From contig JANQQF010000039.1 in NCBI GenBank assembly GCA_028285035.1, positions 186,001 through 250,000 of the forward strand: a stretch of DNA of 64,000 nt, read 5' to 3'. The DNA is from Phycisphaerae bacterium (GTDB lineage: Bacteria; Chloroflexota; Anaerolineae; 4572-78; J111). The notes beneath the pieces are model-generated. The model searched no databases, was not told the origin of the DNA, and worked only from the letters and a program-made list of their open reading frames with translations. Positions within the stretch are counted from its first letter, which is position 1. Each line of letters starts with the position of its first letter. Of the stretch, positions 1 to 7,158 are shown piece after piece. The translations under genes were made by a program, and so were the position numbers.

Positions 1-562
1 AAATGTTATTGTCTTTGTAGACTTCTTCCCACAATTCCATACCGCCACCTGCAAAGAGCCAACCGTACATCTGCTGGGCGTTCATCCCGAAGGGAACAGA
101 CGTAAAGAACTGGGTGGCAGGTAATTTACCACCCCAGTAGTATGCTGCGGTGTGGCCCATTTCAGCCGTTCCGGCATCAACAGCATCAAACACTTCCAGA
201 CCACCCACCAATTCACCAGCCCCAAATACTTGAACTTTTAGACGACCTTGTGACATTGTGTCAATATCTTCAGCAAACTTCTGAACACCTTCCGCAAATA
301 CAGGCAAAGTGATTGGCCAGCTCATCACCACTTTCCACTCAATGGTTTGGTTGGTATTAACGTTGACTTCCTGGACAACTTCTTCAGTTGCTTCCGCTTG
401 GGTTGCAGCTTCTTCAGCAGGTGCTTCAGTGGGTGCAGCTGGTGCAGGCGTTGCCGCACTTTCCCCAATGCTACATCCACCAACCAACACACCAGTTGTT
501 CCAGCGACCCCTGCCACTGCCGCTTGTTTCAAGAAATCTCGTCGATTATACGTCTTTGACAT
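1..562 (-). CDS. TRAP transporter substrate-binding protein (DctP family), 3' end outside window
   Basis: The reading frame starts at the ATG at 562 and runs off the left edge after 187 codons with no stop. The N-terminus has a twin-arginine-like motif (NRRDFLK), a hydrophobic stretch and a lipobox-like VGGC, then a linker rich in Ala, Pro, Glu and Thr. The mature part reads WKVVMSWPITLPVF, then GRLKVQVFGAGELVGGLEVF and GTAEMGHTAAYYWGGK. This is the typical start of a TakP/DctP-type extracytoplasmic solute receptor, which binds a carboxylate-like ligand outside the cell for a TRAP permease. An AGGAGG ribosome site lies just before the ATG. The ligand and the permease genes are not visible. 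The call is firm at family level. Confidence 0.9.
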   Translation of the reverse strand, partial: MSKTYNRRDFLKQAAVAGVAGTTGVLVGGCSIGESAATPAPAAPTEAPAEEAATQAEATEEVVQEVNVNTNQTIEWKVVMSWPITLPVFAEGVQKFAEDIDTMSQGRLKVQVFGAGELVGGLEVFDAVDAGTAEMGHTAAYYWGGKLPATQFFTSVPFGMNAQQMYGWLFAGGGMELWEEVYKDNNI

Positions 563-620
563 TTACTCCTCCTAGAGTTTTGATAAGGTGTTTAAATATT
601 CAATTGGGTTGGGCGGCCCT

Positions 621-649
621 ATTATAACACGGACAAAAATGGATGACAA
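621..649 (-). promoter_or_regulatory. sigma-70-like promoter for the TRAP binding-protein gene
   Basis: On the minus strand a -35 hexamer TTGTCA (644-649) is separated by 17 bp from a perfect -10 TATAAT (621-626). The start codon is about 60 bp downstream at 562. Seen directly; use as a promoter is inferred. Confidence 0.65.
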
Positions 650-704
650 ACTATTAAAAACTCAGGTATGGTATCCTCAAATTTAATTATTCCCCATTCC
701 TTTG

Positions 705-710
705 TATAAT
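705..710 (+). promoter_or_regulatory. -10 box for the TerB-like gene
   Basis: A perfect TATAAT lies 57 bp upstream of the preferred ATG at 767. The hexamer 17 bp upstream (TTTAAT) is a weak -35 match, so the promoter may need help or be weak. Confidence 0.45.
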
Positions 711-766
711 GAAAGATGTCATCTAAGATTGAATGACTAGTCCTGAAAGAGTGTATGGAGAACAAG

Positions 767-1714
767 ATGTCCAATAACGAATTGATTATGACCTTAGGTA
801 AAGTCATTATTGCCGCAGCTTGGGTTGACGGCCGAATTTCAATGGAAGAGGTCAATTGCTTAAAAGATCTCCTCTTTCGAATGCCGCATGTTGAAAGTGA
901 TGATGAAATGCAGATGACTGCCCGAGACTGGGCCCGGCTGGAGATTTATCTCGACTCACCCGTTGAGGCCGATGAACGAGCCCGGTTAATCGAGGATTTG
1001 CGAGTGACCTTAAAATCACCCGAAGATAAAGCGCTTGTTTTTTCCCTGTTACAAACTTTGATTGAAGCTGATGGGGTGGTGACCGAAGAGGAAAAGGCAG
1101 TCGTCGAGGAGATCAAACTTGCCCTTGATGACTTGAGCCTGGGGTTGATCGGACAATTGGGGCGATTGATTCAAGGTCCCATTCAGCGCCGAACTGAGGC
1201 GATTGCCAATGCGCCAAATCGGGAAGAACATTTTGAAGAGTATATTCGAAATAAGGTTTACTATAATGTACGTCAAAGACTAAACATGGATGCTACTCAG
1301 TTAGGAATTGATGATGAGGACTTGCGTAAGCTCAGCTTGGCTGGCGGATTAATGGCGCGAGTCGCCTTTGTCGATCAAGTCATTACCAATGATGAGTATG
1401 CGATGATGGTAGAGGCTCTACAAACAGGATGGAAGGTGACCCAAGAAGCGGCGGCTTTGGTAGCCGAGGTTGCTATCTCTGAAGTCAGTGCCGATCTTGA
1501 CTACTTCCGTCTCATCCGCGAGTTTTTCAGCAGCACAGACGAGAGCGAGCGTGTCGATTTCCTTAATACTCTTTTTGCCGTTGCTGCCGCTGATGGACAA
1601 ATTTCTTCACAGGAAAGCCGAGAAATCCGACATATTTCACGTGATTTGAACTTATCACAGCAACAATTTGTAGAGGCCAAGGAAAAAGCAGAAAGCCAGT
1701 CAGGCTCTGCTTAA
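767..1714 (+). CDS. Tandem TerB-like domain protein
   Basis: The protein has about 315 residues and no signal peptide or membrane segment. Two TerB-like helical modules are visible. The first (about 5-130) contains AAWVDGRISMEE and LIEADGVVTEEE, the acidic 'ADG.ivteeE' pattern of this family. The second (about 185-310) contains AAADGQISSQESREI. TerB-like domains are acidic all-helical modules found in tellurite-resistance and stress proteins; the role here is unknown. I prefer the ATG at 767 over 755 because GGAG at 758-761 then sits at normal ribosome-site spacing. The stop overlaps the stop of the convergent MFS gene by a few bases. Confidence 0.75.
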   Translation: MSNNELIMTLGKVIIAAAWVDGRISMEEVNCLKDLLFRMPHVESDDEMQMTARDWARLEIYLDSPVEADERARLIEDLRVTLKSPEDKALVFSLLQTLIEADGVVTEEEKAVVEEIKLALDDLSLGLIGQLGRLIQGPIQRRTEAIANAPNREEHFEEYIRNKVYYNVRQRLNMDATQLGIDDEDLRKLSLAGGLMARVAFVDQVITNDEYAMMVEALQTGWKVTQEAAALVAEVAISEVSADLDYFRLIREFFSSTDESERVDFLNTLFAVAAADGQISSQESREIRHISRDLNLSQQQFVEAKEKAESQSGSA

Positions 1715-2892
1715 CCCTGTGTTGAAAACCGTCTCAGTTGTGTGTATATCAGAATGGCTACCACAGCCAACAGTGGCGGCAAAGTTAACCACTGTAATCC
1801 ACTGGTCAGTGTAGATTGATCAGCGAGACGCCCAGTAAACCACGCGCCAATTCCACCAGGTGCCCAGCCTAAACCCAGCACTAATGATGAGGCCAGCCCC
1901 ACCCCCCGTGGCCATATCTCCTGGGCCATCACAATGGCTACAGGAAAACTTGCCCCGGTCATAATTCCCATTCCACTCGCTAGGATGACTTGCCCATAAA
2001 TTGGCACTTGGGTGAAGAGCCACAACATTACAGCCAAAATCGTTAGACTACCCACAACCACCTTCCAACGCCCAATTTGGTCCGAAAGGGGGCCACCGAC
2101 AAAGCTTCCGACGCTGACCGAAATCATAAAAATAGCCAAAATTTGACCACCAAAAGCCAGAGAGTAACCCTGACTCTGTATCCATTCAGGCAGATAGGTC
2201 ATCAAAGCCACTTGAACCCAAGACCGACACATCACAAAAAAGGTTATCAGAGCCAACCCAAGCCACACAGTGTTAGAGATTTTAGTTTGTTGGGGGTTAG
2301 GCGTAACAGGTGTTGACGTGGTTGAATTAAACTGTAGCGAGGGTTGAAGTATCAATTGCTGATACAACAGAAAGGTCACCAATAAGGCAACGGGAATTAC
2401 AATGACTGTGCCCGATAGACCAAACAGGGCAATCCCCAAGGACACCCAGAGCGGGCTCAAAGCCGCTCCCAAATTACCACCGACCGAAAAAATTGAGATG
2501 GCTGCCCCCTTACCTTTGTTCGCAGAAGCAGCAGCTAACACCGCTCCGGCCGGATGAAATGCGGCTGATCCTAACGCAGCACAGGCAACCAACACCAGTA
2601 GCATCAGGTAATTTTGCACAAAGCCGACGCTTCCCATCACCAAGCCACACCAGGCAATGCTAATAATCACGACTTGATTGGCCCCCCAACGATCACTCAA
2701 ATAACCAAAAATGGGCTGCGCTAGCGCTCCAAACATTGTCATCACGGTGGCAATCAAGCCAATCTGGGCATAACTCAGCCCAAAAGCCGTGATCAACGTG
2801 GGATAGACCACTGGCAAAAAATTCATCGAAAGCTCTAACGTTAAATGTGCCACCGCAGTTAACATCGCAAAACGACTAAGATAGGTTGTCAT
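1711..2892 (-). CDS. MFS transporter, fosmidomycin-resistance (Fsr)-like
   Basis: The 393-residue protein is strongly hydrophobic with about twelve membrane segments, the normal size for the major facilitator superfamily. The loop between helices 2 and 3 reads GYLSDRWG, matching the MFS signature G-x-L-(a)-D-r-x-G. The N-terminus (LELSMNFLPVVYPTL) and overall pattern fit the Fsr-like branch, which exports small molecules using the proton gradient. The substrate cannot be told from sequence. The gene is convergent with the TerB-like gene, and its stop overlaps that gene's stop. No strong ribosome site is seen before the ATG. Confidence 0.8.
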   Translation of the reverse strand: MTTYLSRFAMLTAVAHLTLELSMNFLPVVYPTLITAFGLSYAQIGLIATVMTMFGALAQPIFGYLSDRWGANQVVIISIAWCGLVMGSVGFVQNYLMLLVLVACAALGSAAFHPAGAVLAAASANKGKGAAISIFSVGGNLGAALSPLWVSLGIALFGLSGTVIVIPVALLVTFLLYQQLILQPSLQFNSTTSTPVTPNPQQTKISNTVWLGLALITFFVMCRSWVQVALMTYLPEWIQSQGYSLAFGGQILAIFMISVSVGSFVGGPLSDQIGRWKVVVGSLTILAVMLWLFTQVPIYGQVILASGMGIMTGASFPVAIVMAQEIWPRGVGLASSLVLGLGWAPGGIGAWFTGRLADQSTLTSGLQWLTLPPLLAVVAILIYTQLRRFSTQG

Positions 2893-3255
2893 TAACTTCG
2901 CTTTCTAGGTCTTAATAAACCGATTAAATGAGTTAGGGTTTGTAACATTTCAGAATGTCACACCCGAATGATTTTATCGGGCATCCACTGGTTGTGAGTG
3001 ATGGACTCTGGCTATGAAAGCCATAGCACAAAAGCACGCGGAAATAACATAATCCAACCCTCTCTACAAGCCCCATGAACTATATAAACTCCAACACAAA
3101 AGTCGGCATTATACACCTCAAGCCTTGCAGATGCTATCGAAAAAGATGAAAAATTTTTCATAACCAGTTCATGGGTTGTTCATAGCCCTGTCGTAAAGTT
3201 AGGACAACATCACACAACAAAGTTGTGATATGACTAAACAAACAGGAGACCCTTT
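2893..3255. other. Intergenic region with inverted repeats upstream of the 3256 peptide gene
   Basis: No protein gene is supported here. Towards its right end it holds TGTCGTAA (3189-3196) facing TTAGGACA (3199-3206), a near-perfect inverted pair of the TGTCCTAA half-site used in five promoters of this window. This is followed by a perfect inverted repeat CACAAC-AAA-GTTGTG (3213-3227). Both lie just before the small peptide gene and are candidate operator sites. The rest shows nothing I can assign. Confidence 0.4.
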
Positions 3256-3324
3256 ATGAACACGCAAATAGAACTTCGATTTCGATCTGGTGATGGTGAA
3301 AGTGGTGATGTGGCTGGAGGATAG
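3256..3324 (+). CDS. Micro-peptide of 22 residues ending in DGESGDVAGG
   Basis: An ATG is preceded by AGGAG at good spacing and opens a 22-codon frame ending GGA GGA TAG. The last ten residues, DGESGDVAGG, match DGESGDIAGG in a second micro-gene at 21643-21735. Of the ten shared codons seven differ in DNA; six of these changes are synonymous and one is Val to Ile. That pattern points to selection on the peptide itself. The gene ends 10 bp from the stop of the convergent XRE-NB-ARC regulator at 3335. No signal peptide is seen. It could be a signalling-peptide or RiPP-like precursor; the function is unknown. Confidence 0.55.
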   Translation: MNTQIELRFRSGDGESGDVAGG

Positions 3325-3334
3325 ATGCCAAACT

Positions 3335-5986
3335 TTATGCCAATTCGCTACTCAGGAGGTGATGAACAAAATCGGCACTGCCGTGATCGGTCAAGGACAA
3401 CATCCGTTGCCCGCTAAAAACCCGCCACTCTGGAATGTAGAGAAAATGATTATCAGGCGGACGGGAATCGGCGAGAACAAAACGACGACTGGTCTTTTCC
3501 AAAGCCCCACGAATACCAATGATATCCCGAACCATCACCCATTCTTCGCTATCCGGCTCTAGCCAGGGTGTGGGGCTGTTCTCAGTTTTGAAGTAAGGCA
3601 GTAACAATTGAGATAATCGTTCAATTCGCTCAGCCTCGGGGGTTTGTAACCACCAACGAATACCAGGGCTATCGATGACCTGAAGCTGGTTCGGGTTGAC
3701 CCAGGGGGTTGATTTGGAAATGCGACGGGCGTAAGCTTCAGCCGCAGCAAGACTCATTTCACGGGTTTGGGCATAAGTGGCCCACAAGGCTTCACTTTCA
3801 GCCTTTTCAATCTCGCCGCAGGCTTGCCAGGCAGCGACAACTTCAGCCGACAGCGTCTGTCCCAAAGCCCGAATCTCAGCCGATCGCTCTACATCGATCG
3901 TGGTGCACCACACACGATAAACATGCAAACCTCGGGCCATCAGATGTTCGTCACCAGTGCGACGGGCCAAGTCAGCCAAAGCTGCTACATCGGCCTGGGG
4001 TAGCTCCGGCCAACGGACCAAGACCAAATAGATCATATTAAACCAATAGAATAATTGACGGGCGGCTGGCAAGGCGGCATCGTGGACAGGCACAATTTCG
4101 TTGAGATGGCTTTGCGCCTGTCGGGCCAAGGCTGCTGCTTCGGGTTGATTTTCCTGTAACAGAAAAATAGCCGCTTGCCGCAACAGCAATCGAGCCTGGG
4201 CCAGATAATTCCCAGCCAGCTCCCACAACGTGGCCGATTGAGCAAAGGTAGTTCGAGCCTGATCCAAATCCCCTTGCAGCAGATACAACGTGCCTAATTG
4301 CTCGGTGAGCAAGGGCTGGGCAAAGGTGGGATCGGTGGTAGGAATGTGGGTCATCATTGCTGCCAGCAACGGCTCGCCCACTGCATCCAGCAGGGCGGCT
4401 CGCTCCGTGTGGGCGAGGAGAACTGCCCAAGTAACCAAAGCAGGTTTGTGCTCTGCCGCCCAGGTTAAACACGCCACAATATCGGCCCAGTAAGGATCAA
4501 CATTTGGGGCGGTATCCGCCACCTCTGGTAAGAGCTGAGGATGGTAAATGACCCGCTTGATTAAAAAGTGAGTATATCGTTGGAAGGTCGCATAGTTCCA
4601 CGCCGACCAATTTGTGGCCAGTTTCTGGCGGGCATAGTAGCGTACGAGCGGATGCAGACGATAGCGATCGGCCTCCCGATTGAGCAGGGTGTAGTGTGTT
4701 AGCTGATAAAGAATACCACCCACCTGATTTGGCTCAACTTGCCAAATTTGTGGCAAGGCCTCGGGACGTAATGTGCCACTAAAGCAACTCAACTGGGCAA
4801 AGTAACGCCGCAAAGTCTGGTCTGGTAGCGCATCATAACTAAGGTCAAAACAGGTATTCAAGCTGCGCAGTTGGGTTTGGGCTAATCCAAAATCAGTAGC
4901 CGATGGCTCCTCTGAAGCAGGCTTATCAAAATGCTCAAGCAGAGTGGTGGGAGTATGCCCACTTTGCAGCAAGGTCCGCAAGAGATCAACGCCCAACGGC
5001 AAATACCCCACTCGTTCTAACAAGGCGATACCTTCGACGTTGGCTGTATCAAAAAGCTCGGCCATTTCTTGAGGGGACGCTGCAGGATCAGGCCTGGCTC
5101 GAAACAAATATTGTCCCAATAAATTTTGCCCCTCGGCTGGGGTGAAACCACCAATTTCAAGATCGCCAGGGCAGCCAAATGTATAGGCAATCGTCGGCTG
5201 ACGGGTGGTAATTAATAATCGACTAGGATCTCGATGGATCATCAGGTGTTCCAAACCAGGTGTATCCCACACATCATCCAAAACAATCAAACAATTCTTG
5301 CCCCACATCAACGAGCGGAGTTGGGCAGCTCGTTCAGACAAACTTTGTCCTCTGAGGGTAACTTGAAAGGCTGAAGCGATACGATCCTGGGCCATCATCA
5401 CCTGATAAACGTGATCGGCTTGTAAACAATCATCAACCCAAATCACGCCATCGCTAAATGAATCAGCCACCTGATCGGCCACACTAACCGCCAACGAGGA
5501 CTTCCCGCTTCCGCCCAAACCACGCAAAACCACAATTTGTTGGGTTTGGAGCTGCTGTAAAATGGTCGTCTCCAAATCGGGGCGATGAACATAGCTATCT
5601 GGCAAGGGGGGATGCTGCATTGGGCGTGGCGACGTAGGAATGGTTGTGGGAACTGAGCTGGGTTGATGAGCAAACGTATCCTGCAAAATAACCTCAGAAA
5701 CCTGATAGCCTGCCTGAGTCGCCCAATCTCGGGCTTGTTCCACATCTAGCTGATCGACAAAAATCTGGATGAGGTAGATCATGTATTGGTGAGTCGGTTT
5801 CCACGGTCGTTTATTTCGTTGTTTCGCCCGCTCCCATTTTGAGATAAGCGAGGCATCGACCACCCGATAGGTTTCTGGCGAGGCTGCCAACGCTATAAGC
5901 TGGAGTTTATCAGCCAATTGTGTTTGGCTAATCCCAGCCCTTTGGCGTAAGGTTTTTAGTTGTTCCCCAAACTTTTGATAATCCAT
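3335..5986 (-). CDS. XRE-family HTH / NB-ARC STAND ATPase with helical-repeat C-terminus
   Basis: The 883-residue protein begins with an XRE-type helix-turn-helix (about 1-60: LKTLRQRAGISQTQLADKL, SLISKWERAK). Next comes an NB-ARC P-loop ATPase with Walker A GLGGSGKSS (156-164), the kinase-2 strand LIVLDDVWD and the sensor strand LLITTRQ. The C-terminal half is alpha-helical and TPR-like, the usual ligand-sensing part of STAND regulators. It is a probable signal-gated transcription regulator. Its ATG (5986) is only 9 bp from a TGTCCTAA tandem box that faces the other way, which suggests autoregulation. A micro-peptide gene sits at its 3' end. No good Shine-Dalgarno is seen. The ligand is unknown. 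Confidence 0.85.
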   Translation of the reverse strand: MDYQKFGEQLKTLRQRAGISQTQLADKLQLIALAASPETYRVVDASLISKWERAKQRNKRPWKPTHQYMIYLIQIFVDQLDVEQARDWATQAGYQVSEVILQDTFAHQPSSVPTTIPTSPRPMQHPPLPDSYVHRPDLETTILQQLQTQQIVVLRGLGGSGKSSLAVSVADQVADSFSDGVIWVDDCLQADHVYQVMMAQDRIASAFQVTLRGQSLSERAAQLRSLMWGKNCLIVLDDVWDTPGLEHLMIHRDPSRLLITTRQPTIAYTFGCPGDLEIGGFTPAEGQNLLGQYLFRARPDPAASPQEMAELFDTANVEGIALLERVGYLPLGVDLLRTLLQSGHTPTTLLEHFDKPASEEPSATDFGLAQTQLRSLNTCFDLSYDALPDQTLRRYFAQLSCFSGTLRPEALPQIWQVEPNQVGGILYQLTHYTLLNREADRYRLHPLVRYYARQKLATNWSAWNYATFQRYTHFLIKRVIYHPQLLPEVADTAPNVDPYWADIVACLTWAAEHKPALVTWAVLLAHTERAALLDAVGEPLLAAMMTHIPTTDPTFAQPLLTEQLGTLYLLQGDLDQARTTFAQSATLWELAGNYLAQARLLLRQAAIFLLQENQPEAAALARQAQSHLNEIVPVHDAALPAARQLFYWFNMIYLVLVRWPELPQADVAALADLARRTGDEHLMARGLHVYRVWCTTIDVERSAEIRALGQTLSAEVVAAWQACGEIEKAESEALWATYAQTREMSLAAAEAYARRISKSTPWVNPNQLQVIDSPGIRWWLQTPEAERIERLSQLLLPYFKTENSPTPWLEPDSEEWVMVRDIIGIRGALEKTSRRFVLADSRPPDNHFLYIPEWRVFSGQRMLSLTDHGSADFVHHLLSSELA

Positions 5987-5995
5987 AAATCCAAA

Positions 5996-6053
5996 TGTCC
6001 TAATTTTGTCCCAATTTTTCCCCTAGCAATTGGGACATCTTTTTTCATACAAT
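5996..6053 (+). promoter_or_regulatory. Tandem-TGTCC promoter, copy 1
   Basis: TGTCCTAA at 5996 and TGTCCCAA at 6007 are 11 bp apart, and a -10 TACAAT lies at 6048, 52 bp after the first box. GTCCCAATT (6009-6017) and AATTGGGAC (6028-6036) form a perfect inverted repeat. The same layout occurs at 7048, 15374, 20088 and 26761. The promoter would serve the small gene at 6229; the boxes also abut the divergent XRE-NB-ARC gene. Confidence 0.7.
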
Positions 6054-6228
6054 TGAGTTGATAAGATTTTTAGAGTTTGTAGTGTTTGGGGATTTATAGA
6101 GTTGATAGAGTTTATTTGAATGCTTCTCATCATCAGTTACTTACTTTATTCTACAAACATTACTCAACAAACTCAATTTTAGTCAAATTTTGAGATCAGC
6201 GGTAGTTGGTCTAACAGGAGTCATTTCA

Positions 6229-6432
6229 GTGAACCATTCTATCAGCAAATTGCCACCCGAAGAGATCGGCAAGTGGGTGACCAAGTGCCCAAAAACAAAT
6301 CACCTCTTTCGTGGCAGCGATTTAACCCATATGTATTTACCTAACAAGCAAGCAATGTGGTGGGAGTGTCCCAATTGCAATATCTGGCACGTCTTTTTCT
6401 GCCAAAATAAGCCGTTACGGCAGGCGGCGTAA
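6229..6432 (+). CDS. Small Cys-containing protein (67 aa), possible zinc knuckle
   Basis: A GTG start at 6229 has AGGAG eight bases upstream, making it better than the TTG at 6190. The product holds TKCPKTNHLF and WECPNCNIWHVFFCQN. The CPNC pair plus nearby Cys and His residues suggest metal binding. I do not recognise the family. The gene lies about 170 bp downstream of tandem-TGTCC promoter copy 1 and is divergent from the XRE-NB-ARC regulator, so it is a likely member of that regulon. Confidence 0.5.
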   Translation: MNHSISKLPPEEIGKWVTKCPKTNHLFRGSDLTHMYLPNKQAMWWECPNCNIWHVFFCQNKPLRQAA

Positions 6433-6643
6433 CCGTTAGTAAGTGCCTAACCAATAATTGTTCTTACACAATAAGTAATAAATTGAAAATCGTACTACCT
6501 GAGCCGATCTCCCTCAAAACAATTGAACATTTATTTTGTAAGGAGTCCAACAGTCTCTGCGAGACGATCGCGGGGAATGAAAATGGGGGGATCTACCCCC
6601 AAGTCCCCCGGTCTGCGACGTTATTTACACAGGAGTTTATCAA

Positions 6644-6787
6644 ATGATATCACACAAAGCCGAAATAGAATTGATGGTATTGACCGCCCTGCTGATTGGG
6701 CTAGGGAGTATCTTGTTCTGGGGAGGGCTTCACATCATTGGGGAGATACAAAAATTTCTCATGACTCAGCCCAACTTATTTCTCTGA
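6644..6787 (+). CDS. Small single-pass membrane protein (47 aa)
   Basis: ATG at 6644 is preceded by AGGAG at 6631-6635. The 47-residue product has a charged N-terminus (HKAEIEL), one clear membrane helix (VLTALLIGLGSILFWGGLHI) and a short charged tail. It was chosen over the longer overlapping frame at 6523-6801, which has an unlikely Arg/Ser-rich composition and no ribosome site. The function is unknown. Confidence 0.45.
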   Translation: MISHKAEIELMVLTALLIGLGSILFWGGLHIIGEIQKFLMTQPNLFL

Positions 6788-6986
6788 TAACAATACGCTG
6801 ATAACTTTCTTAGCCTGTGACTCCGTCACCTGGCAATCTTGGTAAGTGATCCTGAGGGCAAAGCACCCCGGACAGACAGATTCGCCCACTGCCCTGTCCA
6901 AACCACCTCGCAACCTTAACTGAAACCCATTAGGCAATCTTTTTAGGCTCCCCTGTACATTGCCTCGCCCTCAGGAACTTTCATTT
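6788..6986. other. Non-coding stretch between the small membrane protein gene and the hairpin/promoter block
   Basis: No open frame with coding character or ribosome site is seen. The only recognisable structure is the hairpin that follows at 6987-7021 and then promoter copy 2. Confidence 0.3.
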
Positions 6987-7021
6987 GCTAACGTAGGGTG
7001 CAAAACACACCCTATGTTAGC
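6987..7021 (+). repeat. Duplicated hairpin element, copy A
   Basis: GCTAACGTAGGGTG (6987-7000), loop CAAAACA, then CACCCTATGTTAGC (7008-7021): a 14-bp stem with a single G-U pair. A homologous hairpin at 15318-15350 keeps the pairing while changing bases on both sides. Both copies stand 24-28 bp before a tandem-TGTCC promoter. There is no U-run, so it is not a classical terminator. Confidence 0.6.
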
Positions 7022-7047
7022 ACAAAATCCTAATAGTCCAGGACCAA

Positions 7048-7105
7048 TGTCCTAACTTTGTCCTAAATTGTTCTCTGGAAGTTGGACCCCCAATTTTATT
7101 ACAAT
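7048..7105 (+). promoter_or_regulatory. Tandem-TGTCC promoter, copy 2 (LamG/DUF11 gene)
   Basis: TGTCCTAA at 7048 and 7059, then GGAAGTTGGAC, and a -10 TACAAT at 7100-7105. Box spacing is 11 bp and first box to -10 is 52 bp, as in the other copies. There is no TTGACA at -35, which suits an activator-dependent promoter. Confidence 0.7.
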
Positions 7106-7158
7106 GGAAACTAAATAATTATCGACCAACCCGCCTTGAATTTTGAGGAGATAACCCG

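Noticed and set aside
309..627. Overlapping plus-strand frames near the left edge
   Set aside because: They are antisense to the TRAP binding-protein start, which has signal peptide, lipobox and family motifs on the minus strand.
6523..6801. 92-codon frame overlapping the small membrane protein
   Set aside because: It has no ribosome site and an unlikely composition; the shorter frame at 6644 has AGGAG and a clear membrane helix.
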